A stretch of 12,733 bases of DNA from Chloroflexota bacterium (GTDB taxonomy: Bacteria > Chloroflexota > Chloroflexia > Thermomicrobiales > UBA6265). The stretch's first letter is position 1. Each line of letters starts with the position of its first letter. Positions 1-6,010 of the stretch are shown piece after piece. The translations under genes and the position numbers were made by a program. The DNA lies in contig JAFAEA010000155.1 in assembly GCA_023424355.1 (NCBI GenBank), forward strand, positions 1 to 12,733, in the 5' to 3' direction. The notes under the pieces were generated by a model, which worked only from the letters and a program-made list of their open reading frames with translations, was not told where the DNA came from and made no database searches.

Positions 1-369
1 CTCATGAGCACGAATGTCGCTCAAGCAAGTGAGTTCTACGTACGCCATCTGGGTTTTGAGGTGGTTTTCGAAGCCGACTGGTACGTCAGTCTGAAGCGTG
101 ACCAATGGGAGCTCGCGATTCTTGCGCACGATCACGCCACGATTCCGGCCGATTTTCGCAGTCCAGTAAATGGGTTGTTGTTGAATTTCGAGGTGGAGGA
201 TGTCGATGCCGAGTACACCCGGCTGGTGACCGACGCTGGCCTCTCCGAACGACTTTCGATCCGCTCGGAGGATTTCGGCCAGCGTCACTTCATCATCGAA
301 GCACCGGATGGCGTGCTTATCGATGTAATCACACCAATTCCGCTTTCAGGCGAGTTCGCTGAGGATTAG
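1..369 (+). CDS. VOC-family (glyoxalase/bleomycin-resistance fold) protein, 5'-partial
   Basis: The 3' portion of a small vicinal-oxygen-chelate superfamily protein. Visible family signatures are FYVRHLGFEV near the start, WYVSL, ELAIL, a second-module start NFEVEDVDAEY, and the closing strand GQRHFIIEAPDGVLIDVI. VOC proteins are usually 115-140 aa dioxygenases, lyases or antibiotic-binding proteins, and the substrate cannot be read here. An ATG lies at position 4. However, the frame is open to the window edge, and in relatives the first beta strand precedes the FY..HLGF helix, whereas here only about 10 residues do. The true start is therefore probably outside the window. The stop TAG (367-369) overlaps the stop of the convergent permease gene by 4 bases. 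Family confidence is good; the function is unknown. Confidence 0.8.
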   Translation, partial: LMSTNVAQASEFYVRHLGFEVVFEADWYVSLKRDQWELAILAHDHATIPADFRSPVNGLLLNFEVEDVDAEYTRLVTDAGLSERLSIRSEDFGQRHFIIEAPDGVLIDVITPIPLSGEFAED

Positions 370-1175
370 CGGCCGCCTTCGCTGGCGAGCGCATCGCCAC
401 GAGTGACGCTCACTACTGCGCCAAAAACCACAATGAGCGTGGGAATCAACAACCAGATTGCGGAGGAAGTGATCTCGCCATCCAGCAATGCAGTTCGTAG
501 AGATTCCACCTGCCAGGCGAGCGGATTGAATCTGCCTATCCATTGCAGATAGGTTGGTGCGGTATCCAGAGAATAGAAAACCGGTGCCGCGAGACTGAGC
601 GGCAGCATCATCCAGGTCACCACCATATCCCGCAGCACGTAATCCCGCACATACGCAGTGATGATGATCGCGAGCCCTGCCCAGAAGGCGATGGCGATCA
701 GACCGAGCACGGCAGTCAGCATCAGGTTTTCGAAGGAGAAACGGAGGCCGGTGGCGAATCCGACCGCGATCAGCACCACCATCTGCACCAGAAATGCCAG
801 CGCCGGAGCCACCATCTTCGCCATCGCGTAGCCAGCACCGCCGGTACCGGCAAGTAGTTTGATGGTGAGCATGCCCCACTGGCGGTCCAGCACCATCCGG
901 TACATGGTGCGACTGAATCCTCGCAGCGCCTGCAGGGCAATGAGACCCGGAAGCACGAATGCCTGATAGGAATGCCCGTTGTAGAAGTCATCGCCAGCAG
1001 CGATGAGGCCCTTTATGCCTGCGGCGAGCAGGAGAAACTGCACCACTGGTTCCAGCAACAGCGAACTAATCAGTGCCCGACCCTCGCTGAAAATGGCGCG
1101 GAGCTCGATTTCCGTCACCGGAGTGAACCGCCGGAAGGACCATCGTTGAATCACGGAGTGTGAGCGGGTCATCAT
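366..1175 (-). CDS. ABC-2 type transporter permease
   Basis: A 269-aa integral membrane subunit of an ABC exporter. About six hydrophobic segments are visible: residues ~35-60, ~70-85, ~122-143, ~150-175, ~183-205 and ~243-260. The ABC-2 (DrrB/NodJ-like) signature follows the fifth segment: WMMLPLSLAAPVFYSLDTAP, then a loop ending in FNPLAWQVESLRTALLDG. It pairs with the ATPase encoded immediately upstream. The start ATG overlaps the ATPase stop as ATGA (1172-1175), and a strong GGAGGGGG Shine-Dalgarno lies inside the 3' end of the ATPase gene (1181-1188). The two are therefore translationally coupled. A second ATG follows directly (MM). The exported substrate is not evident; the nearest named families are antibiotic/lipid exporters, and any such specificity is inference. 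The 3' end interlocks with the VOC gene stop. Confidence 0.9.
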   Translation of the reverse strand: MMTRSHSVIQRWSFRRFTPVTEIELRAIFSEGRALISSLLLEPVVQFLLLAAGIKGLIAAGDDFYNGHSYQAFVLPGLIALQALRGFSRTMYRMVLDRQWGMLTIKLLAGTGGAGYAMAKMVAPALAFLVQMVVLIAVGFATGLRFSFENLMLTAVLGLIAIAFWAGLAIIITAYVRDYVLRDMVVTWMMLPLSLAAPVFYSLDTAPTYLQWIGRFNPLAWQVESLRTALLDGEITSSAIWLLIPTLIVVFGAVVSVTRGDALASEGGR

Positions 1176-2098
1176 TTTGCCCCCTCCTTTCTGAGTTGCA
1201 GATACACGTTCCGAAGCGAAACCGGTGTGCTGGAAACAACCATCACGCGATTGAGATTGCCGATGGCGAGAATCGCGTCGCTGAGCGCCGAGTCCGCAGG
1301 CAGATTGATCTCGATGACGCGGGAATCGTTGATATCGGCTTGGGGATCGAAATGGCCCAGTGCTACCAGAACTTCCGGCGACACCTCGGATTCGAGAGTA
1401 AGTCGTACGGAAGCCATAGGCGTGTATCGGCGCAAGAACGTCTGCATGGATTCGTGCGTGAGCACTTCGCCATTCAGCACGAAGAGCACGTCATCGCAGT
1501 ATTGCTCCAGCAATCCCAGATCATGCGAGGAAACCAGCGCGAGCGCTCCCTGCCGTGTACGATCTCGCAGTAGTCCGAGCACCGCCTCGGAGGACTCCAC
1601 ATCCAGCGAGGCCGTGGGTTCATCCAGCAGCATGATGTCTGGCTGACTCATGAGTGTGCGAGCGACCTGAATGCGCTGCTGTTGCCCGCCGCTAAGCATG
1701 CTGACGTCGTTGGTGGCGAGATCGGCAAGGTGGAAATGCTCGAGGAGTTCCTGGGCGTATCTGCGGCACTCCGCCCGCGAAAAGCCATACAGCCGACCAC
1801 CAAGCTCGACGTTCTGCATCACATTCAGATACCAGTCGATAGTGGTGCGTTGACTGCTCCAGCCGATTCGTGCTTGCGGATCGGCGAACGTGATCTCTCC
1901 TTCAGTCGGCTCAATCGCACCGGCCAGCATGTGAATGAGGGTCGATTTCCCGGCACCGTTGGGTCCGAGCACGGCCACCATTTTTCCGGCCGCGAGGGAG
2001 AAATTCGCATCGCGAAGTCCCCATGTGCCATTGGCATATCGCTTGCCGAGATCGCGCACAGATAGATCGGCCGTTGTGCGGCGATGTTGAGTTTGCAT
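1172..2098 (-). CDS. ABC transporter ATP-binding protein (DrrA-like)
   Basis: A 308-aa ATPase that powers the adjoining ABC-2 permease. All nucleotide-binding motifs are present in order: Walker A GPNGAGKST (residues 45-53), Q-loop Q83, signature LSGGQQQR (135-142), Walker B IMLLDE (155-160) and switch His in SSHD (192). After the ~220-residue ABC domain, a C-terminal extension of ~85 residues resembles the accessory domain of drug/polysaccharide exporter ATPases. The start ATG has only a weak Shine-Dalgarno (...AACAGAACA-ATG). Its first ~10 residues lie before the conserved domain, so the start is approximate. It is the first gene of a two-gene operon with the permease. A candidate promoter and palindromic operator lie at 2245-2295. 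Confidence 0.93.
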   Translation of the reverse strand: MQTQHRRTTADLSVRDLGKRYANGTWGLRDANFSLAAGKMVAVLGPNGAGKSTLIHMLAGAIEPTEGEITFADPQARIGWSSQRTTIDWYLNVMQNVELGGRLYGFSRAECRRYAQELLEHFHLADLATNDVSMLSGGQQQRIQVARTLMSQPDIMLLDEPTASLDVESSEAVLGLLRDRTRQGALALVSSHDLGLLEQYCDDVLFVLNGEVLTHESMQTFLRRYTPMASVRLTLESEVSPEVLVALGHFDPQADINDSRVIEINLPADSALSDAILAIGNLNRVMVVSSTPVSLRNVYLQLRKEGAK

Positions 2099-2244
2099 TG
2101 TTGTTCTGTTCTGGTCAGGAAGCGCGGAGGTTACTTGATCCGCCCGATTGACACGAACATCCAGATCGATCCGGGGCGAGGTGGATCGGCTTCAGGATGT
2201 CTTTGTGTTGAAATGCGCCAATCAGGCGATTCGTAATCGTTCCA

Positions 2245-2272
2245 TTTATGACCTCGGTGGAGTTTGAATCAA
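2245..2272 (-). promoter_or_regulatory. Candidate promoter of the ABC exporter operon
   Basis: Read on the minus strand, a TTGATT -35-like box (2272-2267) is followed after 16 bp by CATAAA (2250-2245) as a -10-like box. Each matches the sigma-70 consensus at 4 of 6 positions. It would give a ~140-nt leader before the ATPase start. The -35 lies inside the GTTTGA-A-TCAAAC palindrome, which fits a repressed promoter. This is weak evidence based on sequence match only. Confidence 0.3.
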
Positions 2273-2295
2273 ACGGTCAGATACCAGTATCTACC
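2262..2295. promoter_or_regulatory. Two abutting palindromes, candidate operators
   Basis: GTTTGA-A-TCAAAC (2262-2274) is a perfect 13-bp inverted repeat. Directly after it comes AGATAC-CA-GTATCT (2279-2292), flanked by GGT/ACC so that the symmetry extends over 2275-2295 with one bulged C. Both sit in the 285-bp gap upstream of the ABC exporter operon, where a dedicated repressor (for example TetR or GntR type) could bind. No regulator gene is adjacent in this window, so the link is inferred. The remainder of 2099-2383 shows only the short palindrome GGTGATCACC (2364-2373). Confidence 0.4.
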
Positions 2296-2383
2296 AACCA
2301 ATGGGCACACGGCAAAAGGTCGAGGTTTGTCGGATCACTGAGAAACCTGAGTCGTTCCGAATTGGTGATCACCATCCTTTGAA

Positions 2384-2647
2384 CTATGCCAACCACCAAA
2401 CCAAAAAAATGAGCACGACTATTACCACAAGTAGCAGCGGAAACATCGGCAGTCCGCCAGTGGTTTTTGCGGTGACCTCCTCGGCTACCCGAGGTGGAAG
2501 ATCATCGGTGGGTTCCTGATCTCCCAGTCGAGCCTGCAGTCGATCCCGCTCTGGCGGAGCAGTGATAGGACGATTCAGACTGTCATCAGTCACATCATCA
2601 TCATGTGGATCAATCGGTGTGGGAGGAATTGGAGGTGTCTGTGACAC
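2384..2647 (-). CDS. Small proline/acidic-rich protein with C-terminal membrane anchor
   Basis: An 87-aa protein that I cannot assign to a named family. Residues 1-65 are hydrophilic and probably disordered, with PPIPPTPIDP near the start, a DDDVTDDS acidic run and PPERDRLQARLGDQEPTDD. Residues ~68-87 form one transmembrane helix ending in VVLIFLVWWLA at the extreme C terminus. This tail-anchor layout would leave the N-terminal part in the cytoplasm. Start choice: GTG at 2647, preceded on the minus strand by AAAGGA with 7 nt spacing, a good ribosome-binding site. Codon composition and the clear bipolar hydrophobicity support a real gene. It reads toward the ABC operon but is separated from it by 285 bp, so it is probably a separate transcript. 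It somewhat resembles short actinobacterial Pro-rich single-helix proteins. Confidence 0.65.
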   Translation of the reverse strand: MSQTPPIPPTPIDPHDDDVTDDSLNRPITAPPERDRLQARLGDQEPTDDLPPRVAEEVTAKTTGGLPMFPLLLVVIVVLIFLVWWLA

Positions 2648-2774
2648 GGGAGAATCCTTTCATTGAAACAGCATGTAGATAGTTACTCATGCATAATCAA
2701 TGCCTCCGATGACGATGCCGCTCCTAATAGATATTGTTGACCGAGGTTCTGCATACTCCATCCATCTCCCGGAT

Positions 2775-2783
2775 TGGTATGAT
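2775..2783 (+). promoter_or_regulatory. Extended -10 promoter of gdx
   Basis: TGGTATGAT is an extended -10 element (TGn plus TATGAT, 5 of 6 to TATAAT) with no convincing -35 at the usual spacing. Transcription would start near 2790, about a dozen bases before the guanidine-III riboswitch, giving a short leader that is essentially the aptamer plus ribosome-binding site. The 10-bp palindrome GCCACGTGGC (2791-2800) sits at the predicted start point. Confidence 0.5.
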
Positions 2784-2802
2784 TTTGAGAGCCACGTGGC
2801 CA

Positions 2803-2850
2803 CCGGACGAGATGCGCCGTACCCGGACGACGACAAGACGACGCTTGGAG
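2803..2850 (+). promoter_or_regulatory. Guanidine-III (ykkC-III) riboswitch
   Basis: The stretch from 2803 closely matches the guanidine-III class as I recall it: CCGGACGAG, then TGCGCCGTACCCGG, then GACAAGACG and CGC. P1 is CCGG (2803-2806) with CCGG (2823-2826). The H-type pseudoknot pairs GCGCCGT (2814-2820) with ACGACGC (2838-2844), with one C-A mismatch (2817/2841). The 3' pseudoknot strand ends two bases before the Shine-Dalgarno GGAG (2847-2850), so control is most likely translational. Guanidinium binding is known to raise expression of exporters behind this class. The gene downstream is a guanidinium exporter, which confirms the call independently. Confidence 0.9.
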
Positions 2851-2857
2851 AATCACC

Positions 2858-3187
2858 ATGGCATGGATCGTTTTGGTAATTTCTGGTGCTCTTGAGGCAG
2901 TTTGGGCGACAGCCATGAGCGAAAGCGACGGATTCAGCAAGCTCCGGCCGACGCTCATATTCCTTGTAGGCGTGGTCCTCAGCATGGGTGGATTGGCCTA
3001 CGCGCTTCGGCACATTCCTGTCGGCACGGGATACGCCGTGTGGGTTGGCATCGGTGCAGTTGTCACCGCAGTCTGGGCAATGACCCGAGGTGCCGAGGCC
3101 GCGACTCCGATGAAGATCGTGTTCCTGGCGGGCATCATCGTGTGTGTTATCGGCCTGCAGTTGGTTTCTACCAGCGAAAGTCACTAA
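2858..3187 (+). CDS. gdx: Guanidinium exporter Gdx (SMR family, SugE-type)
   Basis: A 109-aa four-helix inner-membrane antiporter of the small multidrug resistance family, acting as an antiparallel dimer that exchanges guanidinium for protons. The residues that define the Gdx subtype are all present: the central Glu E13, W16, S42, Y59 (in GTGYAVW) and W62. The G-x-x-Y-A-V-W-x-G-I-G-A motif is typical of SugE/Gdx rather than EmrE. The length is normal. The start ATG has GGAG at 7 nt spacing and lies directly behind a guanidine-III riboswitch. The transcript is closed by an intrinsic terminator at 3198-3233, so it looks monocistronic. No urea or guanidine carboxylase genes are nearby, which suggests a detoxification role. 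Confidence 0.95.
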   Translation: MAWIVLVISGALEAVWATAMSESDGFSKLRPTLIFLVGVVLSMGGLAYALRHIPVGTGYAVWVGIGAVVTAVWAMTRGAEAATPMKIVFLAGIIVCVIGLQLVSTSESH

Positions 3188-3197
3188 TTCATTGAAC

Positions 3198-3233
3198 AAT
3201 GTGTCAGCCGAATTGCTTCGGCTGGCGCATTTT
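3198..3233 (+). terminator. Intrinsic terminator after gdx
   Basis: A 15-bp stem begins at A3198/A3199 and closes on a TTGC tetraloop. Its core is CAGCCGAA (3205-3212) paired with TTCGGCTG (3217-3224), extended by ATGTGT against GGCGCAT with two G-U pairs. A short T run follows (TTTTC, 3230-3234). It begins 11 bases after the gdx stop. It also covers the first ATG of the downstream frame, which argues against that ATG as a start. Confidence 0.8.
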
Positions 3234-3309
3234 CAATTACGATGGATGTACCAATTCCGCGCTGCCCGATAGCGATGCCTCATCTTCACACGAAAGCGAC
3301 GTATTCCAC

Positions 3310-4410
3310 TTGTCCAAAACACTGACTAACAACGATGTTCGCGGGAATCCCTACCGTATTCGCGATCCTCAAAATTCCGCGCTGCTGGAGATATGGATGG
3401 TCTCGGCAGTGGTCACGGTGCTGGTGATCCGTCTGTATCTCTACCTCACTGGCTATCCACAGGTCGGGGGCGATACCCTCCACATCGCGCATATGTTGTG
3501 GGGCGGCCTCGGTATGGTGATTGCCATCGGGATTCTGCTGCTCTTCGCGAATCCGATCTGGAAACCAATCGCATCGCTCATCGGCGGCATCGGGTTCGGG
3601 GCGTTCATCGATGAGCTCGGTAAGTTCATCACCAAGGACAACGATTACTTCTATCAACCAACCGCTGCGATCATGTACGCGGTTTTCATCGGGCTTTATT
3701 TTCTGGCGCGGTATTTCGATCGCAAACGTAAGCCAACCGAAGCGGACTATCTCTATCTCGCCGCTCAGGGCGTCACATGGCAGGCCATCGGCAAGTTGGA
3801 TAGGCGTCAGCAGCAGGCCGCCCTTGGCAATCTGGATGCCAGCGGAAACACATCGGATTTCGCGCAGCACCTGCGCGAGATGCTCGAGAATGCCGAGATC
3901 GTAGAGGGCGAGGAGGATTCACGCATCCTCAATGCTCGCAAGCGGGTGGAGGACGTGTATTGGAAGATCGTTCGGCATCATTGGATGCTGAACATCGTCA
4001 TCGGCCTCTTCGTCATCCGCGCCGTCGAGGTGATCGTGACATTGGCGATGGGACTCTTTGTGACGGACGAGTACGATCTTGCCAATGGCATCTCGATCTT
4101 TGAGTTGCTGTCGTTCCTGGCCGGAGCGGCAACCGGTGCTCTGGCAGTTTTCGGACTGGTCCTTATGATCCGTCGACACCGGGTGCGGGCGCTGCAAGCC
4201 TTCGCTGCGTCCACGGTAGTGGCGATTCTCTTCGGTCAGTTCTTCGCTTTCGCCACGGAACAGTTCCTGGCGATGACAGGGTTGATCCTAAACCTGATCA
4301 TCCTCGGAGTCCTCCGGCTGGCCCTCGGCCTGGAGCACGACAAATTCGTGGCACAGGGATCCGAACCAGAAGAAAACGATCCCCGTCAGGGTATTGGCAA
4401 GTACTTCTAG
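3310..4410 (+). CDS. Multi-pass membrane protein of unknown function
   Basis: An integral membrane protein with about eight predicted helices. The first block has four: LEIWMVSAVVTVLVIRLYL, HMLWGGLGMVIAIGILLLF, IASLIGGIGFGAFIDELGKF and AAIMYAVFIGLYFLARYF. A soluble insert of ~90 charged residues follows (RKRKPTEADYLYLAAQ... to KRVEDVYWKIVRHHW), then four more helices. Conserved-looking spots are HIAHMLWGG and DELGKFITKDNDYFYQP. I recall similar uncharacterised proteins in actinobacteria and relatives but no function. The start is uncertain. The longest frame begins at ATG 3199, but that codon lies in the gdx terminator and has no ribosome-binding site. TTG 3310 is the next in-frame candidate. 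ATG 3394 has a GGAG at 4 to 7 nt but would cut into the first helix. The frame is open throughout and strongly hydrophobic in blocks. Confidence 0.8.
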   Translation: MSKTLTNNDVRGNPYRIRDPQNSALLEIWMVSAVVTVLVIRLYLYLTGYPQVGGDTLHIAHMLWGGLGMVIAIGILLLFANPIWKPIASLIGGIGFGAFIDELGKFITKDNDYFYQPTAAIMYAVFIGLYFLARYFDRKRKPTEADYLYLAAQGVTWQAIGKLDRRQQQAALGNLDASGNTSDFAQHLREMLENAEIVEGEEDSRILNARKRVEDVYWKIVRHHWMLNIVIGLFVIRAVEVIVTLAMGLFVTDEYDLANGISIFELLSFLAGAATGALAVFGLVLMIRRHRVRALQAFAASTVVAILFGQFFAFATEQFLAMTGLILNLIILGVLRLALGLEHDKFVAQGSEPEENDPRQGIGKYF

Positions 4411-4423
4411 GTAGATCGTTTTC

Positions 4424-4432
4424 TGCTACAAT
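4424..4432 (+). promoter_or_regulatory. Extended -10 promoter of the aspS T-box leader
   Basis: TGCTACAAT is an extended -10 (TGn plus TACAAT, 5 of 6) with no good -35 at 17 bp. The predicted start near 4439 lies about 11 bases before T-box Stem I begins at 4450, which is the expected geometry. It sits 14 bases after the stop of the preceding membrane protein gene, so aspS has its own promoter. Confidence 0.6.
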
Positions 4433-4438
4433 CCGGCC

Positions 4439-4690
4439 AACACAATGACGGAGCCGAGTAATTGCCGGCCACCGATGCCCAGCAAGTTGCGGATGATGCG
4501 AGCGCAACCATCGAATCGGTAATGAAGACCCTCCCGAGTGCGAGCAAAGCAGCACCCTGCCGAACCTCGCCGGAATCGCCTCCGTTATCGGGCTCCAGAA
4601 GGTTCACGTTGCAAGCGTGAACGAATTGCGGTGGCACCACGAGACGCCCCTCTCGTCCGTAACGACGGACAGGGGCGTCTGGCAATTTTC
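4439..4690 (+). promoter_or_regulatory. T-box riboswitch, Asp (GAC) specifier, upstream of aspS
   Basis: A complete T-box leader. Stem I base: GGAG (4450-4453) with CTCC (4531-4534). The loop-E pair of motifs is AGTA (4457-4460) and GAA (4524-4526). The specifier GAC (4527-4529) follows the GAA directly. Upper Stem I is 4461-4468 with 4516-4523 (8 bp), then CGATG/CATCG (4473-4477/4509-4513), an AG-type bulge CCCAGCAA, and GTTGCG/CGCAAC with the apical loop containing GATG (GNUG type). Stem II: GCGAG/CTCGC (4540-4544/4566-4570). Stem III: GTTCACG/CGTGAAC (4602-4608/4616-4622). Antiterminator: 4626-4631 with 4657-4662 and ACGAGA/TCTCGT, enclosing the bulge TGGCACC (4632-4638). TGGC complements a tRNA GCCA end, matching the G73 discriminator of tRNA-Asp. 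Uncharged tRNA-Asp would therefore permit read-through into aspS. Confidence 0.93.
4642..4689 (+). terminator. T-box attenuator hairpin
   Basis: AGACGCCCCT (4642-4651) pairs with AGGGGCGTCT (4671-4680). Above a three-base CTC bulge, GTCCGT (4655-4660) pairs with ACGGAC (4665-4670) around an AACG loop. The U-run is short (TTTT, 4686-4689) and displaced six bases from the stem. It shares 4642-4662 with the antiterminator, so the two are mutually exclusive. The hairpin ends before the aspS Shine-Dalgarno (AAAGGTGG, 4694-4701), which is left free and favours transcriptional over translational control. Confidence 0.85.
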
Positions 4691-4707
4691 TGGAAAGGTG
4701 GCATCAA

Positions 4708-5997
4708 ATGCCTCCGGTATTTCATCAACCGCGCATCCTCGCGCGGGAACTTTCTGTCCACATCGGTGAGCAGGTTCTTCTTCAGGGTTGGGTGCATCAC
4801 ACCCGCAACTTGCGAGCAGTCGATTTTCTTCTCCTGCGTGATCGCACCGGCATTACGCAAGTGATCGTGGAGAACGCATCGCAACGAGCCTTGCTGGCAT
4901 CACTGCCGCACGAATCGGTGGTCGAGGTGCGAGGTTCTGTGGTCGAAAGCAAACAGGCAGCAAACGGTGTGGAGATCCACGATCCGGAGATCGCAGTGAT
5001 TTCGGTGCCGGAATTCGAGCCGCCATTCGAGTTGTTCCGCCCATCGCTGGATGTGCAGTTGCCCACGCGGCTGGACCACGCCGCGGTGAGTTTGCGACAC
5101 CCGCAATCGGTTGCGAGTCAGAAGCTCACGGCCGCCGCGATGCGTGGATTCCGGTCTACATTGGACGGTTACGGATTTACGGAGATCCAGACCCCGAAGT
5201 TGCTCGAGACCGCGCCGGAAGGCGGGGCCAATGTGTTCAAGGTCGATTACTTCGGTCGCGATGCGTTTCTGGCCCAGAGTCCGCAGTTGTACAAGCAGAT
5301 CATGGTGGGGCCATTGGAGCGGGTGTACGAAGTCGCGCCGGCGTTCCGGGCGGAGCCGCACGATACCAGCAAACATGTCAGCCAGTATCTCAGCCTCGAT
5401 GCCGAGTTTGGGTTCATTCGCGATCATCAGGATGTGATGCGGATTCTGCGAGATGTTCTCGCTGGCATGATCGGCGAGATGCAGCAGGTGCCGACTGGTG
5501 GAATCGAGCTGCCGGAGGTCCCGTCGGAGATTCCACAGATCCATTTCAGGGATGCGTTGTCGCGGGTTGGCGCGCCGGAGAATGAACCGGATCTGGCGCC
5601 GGAGCACGAGCGTGCGCTCGGGGAGTGGGCCATGCGTGAGCATGGTTCGGCCTGGCTGTTCGTCACCGGCTACCCGATGACCAAGCGACCGTTCTACACC
5701 CATCTGCAGCCGGATGAACCTCGCTGGAGCAACAGCTTCGACTTGCTGTGTATGGGTCTCGAGATCACCACTGGCGGTCAGCGATTGCATCGATACGAGG
5801 AGTATCTGGCAGCCATCGAGGCTCGGGGTATGGCGGCGGAGCCGTTTGCCGGGTATCTCGAGGCGTTCCGTCACGGCATGCCAGCGCATGGTGGCTTTGC
5901 CATCGGCCTGGAGCGGATGATCAAGCAGATTGTCGGTGCCGCCAATGTGCGGGAAGTCATGCTTTTCCCGAGGGATATGCATCGTCTCACTCCATAA
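4708..5997 (+). CDS. aspS: Aspartate--tRNA(Asp/Asn) ligase, archaeal type, predicted non-discriminating
   Basis: A 429-aa class IIb aminoacyl-tRNA synthetase that attaches aspartate to tRNA. An N-terminal OB-fold anticodon-binding domain starts with GWVHHTRNLRAVDFLLLRDR (residues 27-46). The catalytic core carries QSPQLYKQIM, motif 2 FRAEPHDTSKH (from residue 213), and motif 3 GFAIGLER (396-403), ending FPRDMHRLTP, the archaeal AspRS terminus. It lacks the GAD insertion of the ~590-aa bacterial form. In Thermococcus AspRS, W26 and K85 enforce tRNA-Asp specificity (numbering from memory). Here the equivalents are H30 and A85, which points to a non-discriminating enzyme that also makes Asp-tRNA(Asn) for the GatCAB amidotransferase. 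Start: ATG with AAAGGTGG spaced 6 nt. Expression is controlled by the upstream T-box. Confidence 0.93.
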   Translation: MPPVFHQPRILARELSVHIGEQVLLQGWVHHTRNLRAVDFLLLRDRTGITQVIVENASQRALLASLPHESVVEVRGSVVESKQAANGVEIHDPEIAVISVPEFEPPFELFRPSLDVQLPTRLDHAAVSLRHPQSVASQKLTAAAMRGFRSTLDGYGFTEIQTPKLLETAPEGGANVFKVDYFGRDAFLAQSPQLYKQIMVGPLERVYEVAPAFRAEPHDTSKHVSQYLSLDAEFGFIRDHQDVMRILRDVLAGMIGEMQQVPTGGIELPEVPSEIPQIHFRDALSRVGAPENEPDLAPEHERALGEWAMREHGSAWLFVTGYPMTKRPFYTHLQPDEPRWSNSFDLLCMGLEITTGGQRLHRYEEYLAAIEARGMAAEPFAGYLEAFRHGMPAHGGFAIGLERMIKQIVGAANVREVMLFPRDMHRLTP

Positions 5998-6010
5998 ACT
6001 CTTACTCCGC

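Noticed and set aside
3199..3309. N-terminal extension of the membrane protein from ATG 3199
   Set aside because: The ATG sits inside the gdx terminator stem, lacks a ribosome-binding site, and the encoded residues show no membrane or domain character.
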